Below, piece by piece: positions 1 to 8,384 of a stretch of 64,000 bases of DNA. Location: NCBI RefSeq assembly GCF_014203545.1, contig NZ_JACHJG010000009.1, positions 124,001 through 188,000 on the forward strand, given 5' to 3'. Numbering within the stretch: the first letter of the stretch is position 1; every line of letters starts with the position of its first letter. Under the pieces are notes generated by a model, which worked only from the letters and a program-made list of their open reading frames with translations, searched no databases and was not told where the DNA came from. Source of the stretch: Streptomyces netropsis. Its GTDB lineage: Bacteria > Actinomycetota > Actinomycetes > Streptomycetales > Streptomycetaceae. The position numbers and the translations under genes are program-made.

Positions 1-155
1 CAGACGGCGACGGTCGCCCGTGCCAGTTCCCGTACGGGGAGCGCGGCCGCGAGCGTGTCGGCGGGGCCGGTGCAGTCGATGCCCGCGGGGAGGGCGGGGT
101 CCCCGCCGAGGGCCGCCCAGGCCTGATCCGTCGCGTCGGTCGCTCGCTTGATCAC
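1..155 (-). CDS. CaiB/BaiF-like CoA-transferase, N-terminal fragment (cut by window edge)
   Basis: The minus strand is open from a GTG at 155 to the window edge. The 51 visible residues include AWAALGGDPALP and ALPVRELARATVAV, which resemble the start of actinobacterial CaiB/BaiF family CoA-transferases; these move CoA between carboxylic acids. Only the N-terminus is visible, so no catalytic residue can be checked and the family call rests on memory of similar N-termini. The gene is divergent from the hydrolase at 242, and the roughly 85 bases between them must hold both promoters. A later start is possible because no strong ribosome binding site decides the GTG. Confidence 0.45.
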   Translation of the reverse strand, partial: MIKRATDATDQAWAALGGDPALPAGIDCTGPADTLAAALPVRELARATVAV

Positions 156-241
156 CTGCCCAGTCTGGCACTCAGTGCCATGCCTCCGCCAGGAGTTGAC
201 GTGCTCTGGTGGTCCGGGGGCGCCCCGAGCAGACTTGGGCC

Positions 242-1021
242 ATGGAACTCATGGTGTCGGTCAAGGACGGCGAGCTCTGGGCGGACGATTCGGGCGGCGA
301 CGGTCTGCCCCTGGTCCTGCTGCACCCCGGGATCGGTGACTCCACTATCTGGGACACGGTCATGCCGCGCCTGACGGAGCGCCATCGGGTGATCCGCTAC
401 GACGTGCGGGGGTTCGGTCGTTCACCGGCGGCGACGGCGAAGTACTCCCTGGTCGAGGACTTGGTGGCGGTCCTCGACCACTTCGGGCTGCGGCGGGTGG
501 CGTTGGTCGGCAGCAGCATGGGTGGCGTCCCGGCGGTGAACCTCGCCCTCGACGACCCCGGGCGGATCGCCGCGCTCGCCCTGCTGTGCCCGGGCGTCAC
601 GGGGTATCCCGGAATGCTCACCACCGCGGAGTTCATGGCGGAGTTGGAGGCGCGGGCCGAGGCGGGCGACATGGACGGCATCCTCGCCCTGGCCATGCGC
701 ACCTGGGCGGCGGCCGGCGTGGGCGACGACGCGGAGGCCGCGGCCCGGATCCGGGCGTCGATCCCGGCCTGGTTCAGCAACCAGCCGTATCAGATGCAGG
801 ACCCGCCCACGTTCGGCAGGTTGGGGGAAATGGCCGTGCCGTGCGCGCTGGCGCTGGGCGAACAGGACCAGCCGGAGGTCGTGCGCTGCAACGAGGACAT
901 GGCCGCGAGCATCCCGGGCTGCCGCCTGGTACGGCTGCCGGGGTCCGACCATCTGCCGACGCTGCGCGAACCGGACGCGGTGGCGGATCTGGTGCTGGAG
1001 CTGTGCGACGGGGTGCGGTGA
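242..1021 (+). CDS. alpha/beta-fold hydrolase
   Basis: This 259-residue protein has the alpha/beta-hydrolase layout. The strand-turn oxyanion region LLHPGIGDSTIWD comes first, then IRYDVRGFGRS, then the nucleophile elbow GSSMGG (GxSxG, near residue 95), and a C-terminal GSDHLP that supplies the catalytic histidine. The length and the YDxRGxGxS motif match the 3-oxoadipate enol-lactonase/haloperoxidase-like group, but the substrate cannot be read from sequence. ATG 242 was chosen because homologous sequence starts there. An in-frame ATG at 209 would add eleven residues with no family similarity, and ATG 251 is also possible. The gene converges on the oxidase gene ending at 1049 with only 27 bases between them. 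Confidence 0.85.
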   Translation: MELMVSVKDGELWADDSGGDGLPLVLLHPGIGDSTIWDTVMPRLTERHRVIRYDVRGFGRSPAATAKYSLVEDLVAVLDHFGLRRVALVGSSMGGVPAVNLALDDPGRIAALALLCPGVTGYPGMLTTAEFMAELEARAEAGDMDGILALAMRTWAAAGVGDDAEAAARIRASIPAWFSNQPYQMQDPPTFGRLGEMAVPCALALGEQDQPEVVRCNEDMAASIPGCRLVRLPGSDHLPTLREPDAVADLVLELCDGVR

Positions 1022-1048
1022 GGGCGGCGGCCTGCGGCAGGCACGCGG

Positions 1049-2431
1049 TCATGGCGCGAGGTAGGGCTGGAAGAGGTTGTCCGGGTCCCAGGCGGCCTTG
1101 AGTTCCTGCAGCCGGTCCCAGTCGGCGGGTGCGTACGCCCGCCGGGCCCGGGAGGCGTCGGCTTCCAGGTCCGTTTCGGCGATGTAGTGGCCGCCGAGCC
1201 CCGACGGATTCACCGCGGCCATCGCGTCCCGCAGCCATCGCTGGTTGGCCGCGTCCCCGGCCGGGTCGTCCCAGATCGCGTAACAGACGAGGTAGGAGGC
1301 GCCGAGCGGGGAGAAGGCCATGTTCCGCAGCAGGGCGGGGTCTTCGGAGACGGGCCGTACCGGCGCGAGGACGAGGGACTCGGCGGAGGGGGCGCGGGCC
1401 ACGGCGTCGGCGATGCGGCCCAGTTGCGTCTCGTACGACTCCGGTGACCACAGGGTGTCCGCCGCGTACCGGTGCTGCGGCGGCCACGCCGAGCCGGCGC
1501 CCGCGTGCAGGTCGGCGAAGGAGGTCGGCGTGGGCGGCTTCCGGGAGACGGCGCTGTCGGCGAGGGGGCAGGCGTCCGCCGGTGCGAGGGCGGCGAGTGC
1601 CTCCTCGCGGGTGGTGGCGAACGCGGTCATGCCGACCGTGATGCGCGGGCCCGGCGGGGCGTGGGGGGTGGGTTCGCCGGAGGCGGTGAGGACGAGAGCC
1701 GTCTCGACGTTCGCCGGGAGTTCGCGCACGGTCGCCTCCGCCCAGGCCGCCACGCGCCCGGCTTCGGCCAGCGGGAAGGTGAGGCCGGTGGTCACGACGG
1801 CCCCCGGGTGGGGGTGGAGGGCGAGCCGGAAGCGGGTGACGACGGCGAAGAACCCGGGCCCCGCGCCCCGGGCGGCCCAGAACAGCTCGGGGTTCTCCGT
1901 CTCGCTGCACACGACGGTCTGGCCGTCGGCGGTGACGGCTCGGATCTCCTGGACGTTCGCACAGGCCGGTCCCCACGCGCCCGAGTTCCAGCCGAGCCCG
2001 CCGCTCAGCAGGTAGCCGCCCACCGCGACGGATGGGCAATGGCCCACGGGAAACGCGAGTGTGTGCGGGGTGAGTGCCGCGACCAGGTCCCCTCCGGTGG
2101 CGGCGGGCCCGACGGTGGCCGCCGCCGACGCGGGATCGACGTCGCACTGCCGAAGGCGTGAGAGGTCGAGCAGCAGACTTCCGTCGCGGAGCGGGGAGCC
2201 GGACCAGTTGTGACCACCGGAGCGGATGGAGACGCGGAGCCCCTCGGCGCGCGCACAGGCGAGGGCTTCGGGGACGTCCCGCTCGGACGCGGCCCGCACG
2301 ACGACGTCGGGGAAGCGCTCCGGCTTGAGCCCGTTCCACACCGCCTCGGCCCTGGCGGCATCGTACGCGCGGTCGCCGCGCCGGACGACGGTCCCTTCGA
2401 AGCGTGCTTCCGGCGTCCGTCCGGGCATCAC
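1049..2431 (-). CDS. FAD-linked oxidase of the berberine-bridge (BBE) family
   Basis: This 460-residue protein is a PCMH-type FAD oxidoreductase. The N-terminal FAD-binding part (about residues 35-210) contains RSGGHNWSG, whose histidine is the usual covalent flavin attachment point, and later GWNSGAWGPACANV, whose cysteine sits where bicovalent BBE enzymes attach FAD a second time. The C-terminus has the BBE signature WDPDNLFQPYL. Such enzymes oxidise alcohols, sugars or polyketide and alkaloid scaffolds with O2; the substrate here is unknown. It follows the double-ABM membrane protein by 30 bases on the same strand, so the two are probably co-transcribed. The start is MMPGRTPEA just after that spacer. 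No signal peptide is visible, so a cytoplasmic location is likely. Confidence 0.87.
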   Translation of the reverse strand: MMPGRTPEARFEGTVVRRGDRAYDAARAEAVWNGLKPERFPDVVVRAASERDVPEALACARAEGLRVSIRSGGHNWSGSPLRDGSLLLDLSRLRQCDVDPASAAATVGPAATGGDLVAALTPHTLAFPVGHCPSVAVGGYLLSGGLGWNSGAWGPACANVQEIRAVTADGQTVVCSETENPELFWAARGAGPGFFAVVTRFRLALHPHPGAVVTTGLTFPLAEAGRVAAWAEATVRELPANVETALVLTASGEPTPHAPPGPRITVGMTAFATTREEALAALAPADACPLADSAVSRKPPTPTSFADLHAGAGSAWPPQHRYAADTLWSPESYETQLGRIADAVARAPSAESLVLAPVRPVSEDPALLRNMAFSPLGASYLVCYAIWDDPAGDAANQRWLRDAMAAVNPSGLGGHYIAETDLEADASRARRAYAPADWDRLQELKAAWDPDNLFQPYLAP

Positions 2432-2461
2432 GAACTCCTCGTTGGGTGACGTCGGGTGAAG

Positions 2462-3439
2462 TCAGTGGGCCGTCAAGCCGAAGATCACGATGAAGAGCAG
2501 ATAGCAGAGCACCACCAGGGCGGCACCCGCCACGTGGACGCGGCGACTTCGCGCACGGCTGGGCACGAGCCAGAAGGCGAACGCCTTGTTCACCAGGGGC
2601 ATCAGCAGCCAAGTCAGCGCGCTGACGCTCAGCACGTTCCCGATGAACAGGCCGATGTAGCCGGGCACGCCGAGCTCGTCCAGCTCGAAGCCCACGGTCA
2701 GGTTCAGGACCATGACGGTGGGATAGAGCGCCAGGACGACGGACATGGCCTGCTTCCAGTTCGGCGGAGCGCCGTCCTGCGCGCCCTTGTCGAAGCGGAA
2801 CCAGCCGCTGAACGCGGAACCGACCTTGCGGACGTCGTAGGACTCGAAGTAGGCGCGCCCCTCTTCGAGGAGGTCACGGCGGGCGTCCGACTCCAGCCAG
2901 TCTTCGAGGTGTTCGCGGGAGTCGAAGCGGAAGACGACGACCCAGTGCTCCTGGACGCCCTCGACCGGCTTGAACATCTCGGTTCCCATGAAGCCGGGCG
3001 AGGCCTCCTGCGCCTTGAGGACCTTCTCCTGCCACCGCAGAAAGCCCTCTTCGCGCCCGGGCTTCACCACATGGGAGATGACGGCGGTGACGGTCTCGGG
3101 GGCCTGCTCGGCCGGGGCACCGCCCCGGAGCACCTCTTGGGTCGGAGGCTCCTCGAAGAGCCCCTGCGCTTCGGCGAGCAGTTCCCGTCGGCGGTCCGAT
3201 TCCAGCCAGGCGGTCAGATAGCCGATCCCGGAGAAGCGGAAGACCGCAACCCATTCGTTCTCGGCATCGGCGCCGGGCGGGTACACCTCGGAGCCCTCGA
3301 ACCCCTCGAATTCGCGGGCCGCCTCGTTCGTCCTGGTCTGCCAGCGCTGATACTCGTCGACGCGCCCCGCGCGTACTTTCTGCGAGGTCACAACGGTGGC
3401 GTTCTCGGCCGCAGAGTCACGGCTTGCACGTGGACTCAC
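2462..3439 (-). CDS. membrane protein with two antibiotic-biosynthesis-monooxygenase (ABM) domains
   Basis: About 325 residues. Two tandem ABM-type ferredoxin-like domains are visible. The first runs from ATVVTSQKVRAGRVDEYQRWQ to SDRRRELLAEAQ. The second runs from TAVISHVVKPGREEGFLRWQ to SDARRDLLEEGRAYFES, with WVAVFRF and WVVVFRF in the middle of the respective copies. A hydrophobic C-terminus follows (MSVVLALYPTVMVLNLTV, then a second segment with GLFIGNVLSVSALTWLLMPLV and a third near the end). This looks like the actinobacterial DUF4188/ABM membrane fusion type. ABM domains can be cofactor-free oxygenases or heme-degradation-like folds; no function can be assigned. GTG 3439 is preferred because the 24 residues upstream of it in frame are non-homologous and would run into the promoter. 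The gene is divergent from the deaminase and is followed closely by the BBE oxidase. Confidence 0.78.
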   Translation of the reverse strand: MSPRASRDSAAENATVVTSQKVRAGRVDEYQRWQTRTNEAAREFEGFEGSEVYPPGADAENEWVAVFRFSGIGYLTAWLESDRRRELLAEAQGLFEEPPTQEVLRGGAPAEQAPETVTAVISHVVKPGREEGFLRWQEKVLKAQEASPGFMGTEMFKPVEGVQEHWVVVFRFDSREHLEDWLESDARRDLLEEGRAYFESYDVRKVGSAFSGWFRFDKGAQDGAPPNWKQAMSVVLALYPTVMVLNLTVGFELDELGVPGYIGLFIGNVLSVSALTWLLMPLVNKAFAFWLVPSRARSRRVHVAGAALVVLCYLLFIVIFGLTAH

Positions 3440-3522
3440 GTTGAGTAGCCTATTACATACAGTACTTATAGGGCAAACGGGACACCGGTTGCCCGCTCCA
3501 CGCCCCCTCACAGAGGGAGCCG
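3440..3522. promoter_or_regulatory. divergent promoter region with AT-rich core
   Basis: This 83-base spacer separates the divergent ABM-membrane and deaminase genes. It has an unusually AT-rich core at 3451-3470, TATTACATACAGTACTTATA. TATAAG or TAATAG (minus strand) and TACTTATA (plus strand) could serve as -10 hexamers for the two directions. The symmetry of the core is weak, so no operator is claimed. Confidence 0.35.
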
Positions 3523-4110
3523 ATGCCGATCGGAGATTCCGCGATGGACCACAAGGAACTCATGACCGAGGCGGTCCGCCTGGCCACCGAATCCGTCGAG
3601 AACGGCTGGGGCGGCCCGTTCGGCGCGGTGATCACCCGGGACGGGGAAATCGTCGCGCGCGGGCAGAACCGTGTTCTGCTGACCGGCGACCCCACCGCCC
3701 ACGCCGAAATCGAGACCATCCGCAAGGCCGTGCAGGTCATCAACCCCGAGGCGCCGTCGATTGCCGAAGAACACCAGAACGAGAGCCACCTGAAATACGT
3801 CCCCCGCCCGGAGGGATCGCCGGACCCGGTCGCCGAACGCGCCCGGATGCTCCAGGGCTGCTCCATCTACATCAGCGGCGCCCCGTGCCCGATGTGCATG
3901 AGCGCCATCTACTGGTCCCGGATCGGCGCGGTGTACTTCAGCCGCAGCCTGGAGGACACCCGTGCCATCGGCTTCGACGACTCCTTCCAGTACGAGGACT
4001 TCGGGAAGCCGCTCGAGGAACGCAGGATCGAGATCAAGCAGATCCACCCCGAGATCGGCGCCCGCGCGTACGACGCCTGGACGAACAAGCCGGACCGGCA
4101 CGCGTACTGA
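3523..4110 (+). CDS. nucleoside/guanine deaminase (cytidine deaminase superfamily)
   Basis: This 195-residue zinc-dependent deaminase has the HAE motif (PTAHAEIETI, zinc histidine and proton-shuttling glutamate) and PCPMCMSAIYWS (the two zinc cysteines), as in guanine deaminase GuaD and tRNA adenosine deaminase TadA. The C-terminal YDAWTNKPDRHAY and the FDDSFQYEDF segment fit the GuaD-like branch, suggesting hydrolytic deamination of a free purine or nucleobase rather than tRNA. An insertion between the two motifs (VINPEAPSIAEEHQ to GSPDPVAERA) is longer than in B. subtilis GuaD. Two starts are plausible: ATG 3523 after GAGGGAG, or ATG 3544 after GGAGA. The last codons and the stop lie inside a 16-base tandem duplication. 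Confidence 0.83.
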   Translation: MPIGDSAMDHKELMTEAVRLATESVENGWGGPFGAVITRDGEIVARGQNRVLLTGDPTAHAEIETIRKAVQVINPEAPSIAEEHQNESHLKYVPRPEGSPDPVAERARMLQGCSIYISGAPCPMCMSAIYWSRIGAVYFSRSLEDTRAIGFDDSFQYEDFGKPLEERRIEIKQIHPEIGARAYDAWTNKPDRHAY

Positions 4111-4131
4111 GCGCCACGCGTACTGAGCGCC
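4100..4131 (+). repeat. 16-bp perfect tandem duplication spanning a stop codon
   Basis: The unit ACGCGTACTGAGCGCC occurs at 4100-4115 and again, without change, at 4116-4131. The first copy contains the deaminase stop codon, so the second lies entirely in the 3' untranslated region and looks like a slippage duplication. The rest of the spacer up to 4403 is GC-rich and shows no gene. Confidence 0.9.
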
Positions 4132-4403
4132 GCCGCTGCCGCCGGTTTGCCGTTCACGCATTCGGCCGTACAGCCGGGCGTCGTTTTCCGCCGGTGCCAG
4201 GAGCTGCCGCGCCGAGGGGCGCCGCGGGGACTCCCCGGGCCCCGGCGCCCGGACCGCATCGACGGACACGCCACGTGCTTCCCCTCCCCTGCACCGCATT
4301 GAGCGTCGGCCCCTCTCGAACACCAGGCTCCCCGACGAGTGCGGCTCCTGCCCGCTTGCCCGTCCGACGACGCGGGCCGGAGACGGGCGGGAGCCGCCGG
4401 CGG

Positions 4404-5324
4404 TCAGGCACGGGTGGCGGTCGAGGCGAGGTGCGCGACGAGCGCCTCCGCGAGGGGCTCGACGACCGGGGGCGTGATCATGTGGCCCATCCCCGGCACC
4501 ATGAGCATCTGCGCGGAGGGAATCTCCCGCGCGATGAGCCTGCCGTGCCCCGGCTTGACCGGTTCGCCGGTGCCTTCCACGACGAGAGTCGGAGCCTTGA
4601 CCCGCGCCAGCGCGCCGACCGGCTCGAACTCCGGGTCGGCCCCCCAGGCGAGCTGGTGGTTCGCCACCGTCCGCGGGTCGCGGGCGCGGTCGAAGAGCCG
4701 TTCCTCCAGCAGCCGCTGGGCGTCCTCGTCGAAGGGGAGTTCCGCGCCGCCCAGCATCCGGGCTACCTCGATCTGGAAGTCGATCACCTCGGCGCGGGTG
4801 GCGGGCGGCGGGCTCACGGCCGCCCGCCGGAACAGCTCGACGAACGCCGGGAGCGGCTCGGGAAGGCTGCCCTCCGGCTGCGGCTCCCCCATCAGGGTCC
4901 GCATGAGGACCTGCCCCTCCCGGCCGCCGAGCGGCGAGGAGCCGATCACGGTGAGGGTCTCGACCCGGTCGGGGAGGTCCGCCGCGATCCACTGGGCGAG
5001 CAGACCGCCCGCCGAGTGGCCGACGAGGTGCGCCCGCTCGATGCCCAGGGCGTCGAGCAGCCCCACGGCGTCGTCCTTGAGGGCGGCGCAGGTGTACGGG
5101 TGGGCTTCGAAGTCCCGGGCCGTCGAGCGGCCGACGTCCCGGTGGTCGTAGCGGATGACCCGGTGGCCGGAGGCCGCGAGGCGGCCGACGAACTCGTCGG
5201 GCCACAGGGGCGCCTGCGACATCGAGCCCATGATGAGCAGGACGGCCGGGTGGGCCGGGTCGCCGAACTGCTCCGTCCAGAGCTCGATGTCGCCGACGCG
5301 GATGAGCTGTGCTGCTGCGGTCAT
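4404..5324 (-). CDS. alpha/beta-fold hydrolase
   Basis: This 306-residue alpha/beta hydrolase has LLIMGSMSQAPLW (oxyanion loop), VIRYDHRDVGRS, the nucleophile elbow GHSAGG, VEGTGEPVKPGHG (region of the catalytic aspartate) and GMGHMITPPVV (catalytic histidine). It resembles the aclacinomycin methylesterase RdmC/haloperoxidase-like group, but the substrate is unknown. The start ATG 5324 follows AGGAGAACGGCACC, a good ribosome binding site; the frame stays open far upstream but without homology. It lies downstream of the LuxR/AAA regulator on the same strand with about 100 bases between, so the regulator may control it. No signal peptide is seen. Confidence 0.86.
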   Translation of the reverse strand: MTAAAQLIRVGDIELWTEQFGDPAHPAVLLIMGSMSQAPLWPDEFVGRLAASGHRVIRYDHRDVGRSTARDFEAHPYTCAALKDDAVGLLDALGIERAHLVGHSAGGLLAQWIAADLPDRVETLTVIGSSPLGGREGQVLMRTLMGEPQPEGSLPEPLPAFVELFRRAAVSPPPATRAEVIDFQIEVARMLGGAELPFDEDAQRLLEERLFDRARDPRTVANHQLAWGADPEFEPVGALARVKAPTLVVEGTGEPVKPGHGRLIAREIPSAQMLMVPGMGHMITPPVVEPLAEALVAHLASTATRA

Positions 5325-5425
5325 GTGGTGCCGTTCTCCTGCGCTGGTGGTGTGGTGTCCTGCTGACAAGGGAGGACTCTGCCGCGCGGCGGCTACGGGG
5401 GCCATCCGTAGGACTACTGGTGCCA

Positions 5426-8239
5426 CTACGTAGGCGGCTGCGTGAGCAGTCGGGCCAGCTCGGTCCGCGAGGTGACGCCGAGCTTCGGATACACCTTGTA
5501 CAGGTGGTACTCGACGGTGCGCGTGCTGAGGAACAGCCGGGCCGCGACGTCCCGGTTGGGCAGTCCCTCGGCGACGAGCCGGGCGATCCGCAGTTCCTGC
5601 GAGGTCAGGGTGGCGAGGGCGGCCGGCTCGGCCCGGTCGCCCGCCTCGCCCGCCGCGCGCAGTTCGCCCAGGGCCCGCCGCTCCCACGGCACGGCCCCCA
5701 AACGGCCGAACGCCTCCGCGGCGTGCCGCAGATGCGGGCGGGCCTCCCCGACGCGGCGTTCCCGGCGCAGCCGCTCGCCGAGCAGGAGGGCGGTACGGGC
5801 CCGGTCGTACGCGGCGGCGGAGTCGGTGGCCAGGAGGTCGAGCGACTGCCGGAGCAGGTCCGGGGCGGCGCCGTCCGCCGCCACGAGGGCCCGGCAGCGG
5901 GCGAGCAGCGCTTGCGACCGCGGTGACGTCGCGTTGGCCGACCAGCGCTCCAGGAAGCCGACGGCGGCGCGGGCGGCGTCGAGGTCCCCGGCGCCGACGG
6001 CGGCCTCCACCCGGTCCGCCGTCGACCCCCACACGGCGGCGGGGTGCCCGGCACCCGGGCCGGCGGTGGTCAGCGCGGTGAGCCGTTCGTGTGCCTGCTC
6101 GAACCGGCCGAGGCCGAGGTCCAGCAGCCCCAGCGCGTACGAGGCGACGCCCACGCGCAGGCCGAGGCGGTGCGGAATGGCGATGGCCAGCGCCTCGTGC
6201 GCGTACGCCCGCGCGTCGGTCTCGTCGCCGCGCACGGCGGCGCAGACGGCGAGGTTCGCCAGGTGCGCGGCGGCGGAGTTGGCGATGCCGGTCTCCCGCG
6301 CCAGCGCCAGGCCCTCCTCGGACAGTGCGGCGCTGAGCGCGAAGGCGCTGTTCATGCGCTCGGCGGTGGCGGTGCTCTCCAGGACGACGGGAAGCGTGCC
6401 GACCATGCCGGAGACCCGGGCGACCCGGCCCGCGCGGGCACCGAAGCGGGCCGCGGCGTCGCCCTCGCCGAGCAGGCTCGCGGCCGCCGCCGCCCACAGG
6501 AGGTGTACGGCGTCGAAGCCGTCGTCCGGAACGGCGTCGAGCGCGCGGCGCAGCCGCCGCGCTCCGCCACGGCTGTCGCCTCCTTGGAGGGCGCCCGTCC
6601 CGATCAGGACGTCGCGGAGGAACGCGTCGGCCGGGTCGCCGGGGTCGGGCAGCGCCTCGGCGCGTCGGCCGATGAGGACGGCGGCGTCGGTGTCCCCGAC
6701 GTAGGAGGCGGCCTCGGCGGCGTCCGCCAGGATCGGCAGGATCGCTTCCGCTGTCTGTTCCGCTGTCTGTTCCGCTATCTGTCCCGCCGTCTGTTCCGCT
6801 ATCTGTTCCGCCGCTTGTTCCGCTGCGGTCAGGAACGTTCGCAACGCCTCCGCCGCATCACCCGAGTGGAGCTCGAAGCGGCCGCCCAGCTGGGTGATGT
6901 CCGCCGATGGCCCGCCGTCCCCCGCGGCCTCCCGGGCCGCGGCCAGCGAGCTCCGTGCCTGCCCCGGCCGGCCGCCGAGCCAGGCCGCGACGGCCGCGTC
7001 CTTCAACCTGCGGGACCGCGTCCGCCGGTCCGGCGTCAGGTCCGCCGCCCGTACGAGCGTCCGTGCGGCGTCCGCGTAGCCGCCACGGGCACGGTCGAGG
7101 TCGGCGGCGGCCGCCAGTTCCGCGGCGATGTCCTCGTCCGGCCCCAGCGCCGCTTCCGCCCGGTGCCGGGCCCGGCGGCCGGTGTCGCCCGCCTCCTCCG
7201 ACTCCGCCGCGAGCGCCCGGTGGACCGCCCGCCGGTCGGCGGCATTCGCCCCCGCGTGGACGGCCGACCGGATCAGCGGATGCCGGAACCGGATGCCCGT
7301 CGGCTCCACGTCAAGGAGCCCCGCGGCCTCGGCGCTCTCCAGCGCGTCCGCCGCCGCCCCGAGACGCGCGGCGGCGCGGAGCACCAACCGCAGGTCGCCC
7401 AGGCCCTCCAGCGCGGCGACGAGCAGGACGAGCCGGGTGTCCGCGGGCAGTCGCGCGATCTGCTCGCCGTAGACCGCGCCGATGCCGTCACCGACCGGCA
7501 GCGGGTCGGGCAGCGGGGCCCGGCCGGTCAGCTGCTCGGGCGTCAGCAGCCCCGCCGTCTCCCGCAGGGCGAGCGGGTTGCCGCCGGTGGCGGCCGCGAC
7601 GAGCGCGGCGACGTCCGGTACGGGCGGCACGGCCGACCTCGCGGCCAGCACGCGCGCGGCGTCCGCCGCGGCCAACCCCGCGACGGTCAGGCCCGGTACG
7701 TCCTTGAGCGCGTGCCGGGCCTCCGCCGTGTCCCGCGCGGCGAACAGCAACCCCACCCCGTCCGCCCCGAGCCGCCGCGCCGCGAACAGCAGGGCGTCCG
7801 CGGACGCCCGGTCGACCCACTGGAAGTCGTCGACGACACAGACCAAGCCATCCGGAACAGCCGCTTCCGCGAGGAGTGACAGCACCCCGGCCGACACCAG
7901 GAACCGGTCCTGGCCGCCCGGCGGCGCGGCCAGCCCCAGCGCGCCCCGCACGGCCTCGCGCTGCGCCTCGGGCAGCGCGTCCACCAGGCCGCTGACGGGC
8001 CGGAGCAGTTGATGCAGCGCGGCGAACGCCATCTGGGACTCCGGCTCGGCCCCCGTCGCCCGCAGCACGCGGGCGGGAGCGGCCCGCTCGGCGGCGCGCA
8101 GCAGCAGCGCGGTCTTCCCGGCTCCCGGCTCGCCCCGCAGCGCGAGCGCCCGCCCGGTACCGGACCGCACGCCGGTCAGGAAATCGTCGATCGCCGCGAG
8201 TTCGCTCTCGCGTCCGGCGAGCCGGTCAACTGCTGTCAT
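5426..8239 (-). CDS. LuxR-family AAA transcriptional regulator (LAL type)
   Basis: This 937-residue large ATP-binding LuxR regulator has an N-terminal AAA module with Walker A GEPGAGKTAL (about residues 33-42) and Walker B VCVVDDFQWVD. A long helical TPR-like middle follows. The C-terminal LuxR helix-turn-helix is LTSQELRIARLVAEGLPNRD then RTVEYHLYKVYPKLGV. LAL proteins usually activate nearby catabolic or secondary-metabolite genes on binding ATP and a ligand. The adjacent hydrolase ending at 4404 is the obvious local target, but this is inference. ATG 8239 (MTAVDRLAGRESEL) is where homology begins. The middle carries an AEQ-rich four-residue repeat encoded by the 12-bp array at 6754-6825. 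Confidence 0.9.
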   Translation of the reverse strand: MTAVDRLAGRESELAAIDDFLTGVRSGTGRALALRGEPGAGKTALLLRAAERAAPARVLRATGAEPESQMAFAALHQLLRPVSGLVDALPEAQREAVRGALGLAAPPGGQDRFLVSAGVLSLLAEAAVPDGLVCVVDDFQWVDRASADALLFAARRLGADGVGLLFAARDTAEARHALKDVPGLTVAGLAAADAARVLAARSAVPPVPDVAALVAAATGGNPLALRETAGLLTPEQLTGRAPLPDPLPVGDGIGAVYGEQIARLPADTRLVLLVAALEGLGDLRLVLRAAARLGAAADALESAEAAGLLDVEPTGIRFRHPLIRSAVHAGANAADRRAVHRALAAESEEAGDTGRRARHRAEAALGPDEDIAAELAAAADLDRARGGYADAARTLVRAADLTPDRRTRSRRLKDAAVAAWLGGRPGQARSSLAAAREAAGDGGPSADITQLGGRFELHSGDAAEALRTFLTAAEQAAEQIAEQTAGQIAEQTAEQTAEAILPILADAAEAASYVGDTDAAVLIGRRAEALPDPGDPADAFLRDVLIGTGALQGGDSRGGARRLRRALDAVPDDGFDAVHLLWAAAAASLLGEGDAAARFGARAGRVARVSGMVGTLPVVLESTATAERMNSAFALSAALSEEGLALARETGIANSAAAHLANLAVCAAVRGDETDARAYAHEALAIAIPHRLGLRVGVASYALGLLDLGLGRFEQAHERLTALTTAGPGAGHPAAVWGSTADRVEAAVGAGDLDAARAAVGFLERWSANATSPRSQALLARCRALVAADGAAPDLLRQSLDLLATDSAAAYDRARTALLLGERLRRERRVGEARPHLRHAAEAFGRLGAVPWERRALGELRAAGEAGDRAEPAALATLTSQELRIARLVAEGLPNRDVAARLFLSTRTVEYHLYKVYPKLGVTSRTELARLLTQPPT
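6754..6825 (-). repeat. 12-bp tandem repeat inside the LuxR regulator gene
   Basis: Six imperfect copies of a 12-base unit (plus-strand form TCTGTTCCGCTA and close variants) encode repeated AEQT/AEQI/AGQI blocks in the helical middle of the regulator. The unit is a multiple of three, so copy-number change would keep the frame. Confidence 0.8.
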
Positions 8240-8384
8240 GCGTACGTACGTCCCTGGCGACCCGGGGGCGGCCCCCGTGCCGCGCCTGCTCCGGGGCCGA
8301 CTGTACCCGGGCCGCGGTGGCGGTTCGCCGGGGGCGGGGCCCGTCACCGACCCGTCGAACAGGGCCGCCGCCGACCGGGTACCC

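Noticed and set aside
3451..3470. AT-rich core as an operator palindrome
   Set aside because: Comparison with its reverse complement gives few matching positions beyond the ends, so only a promoter is suggested.
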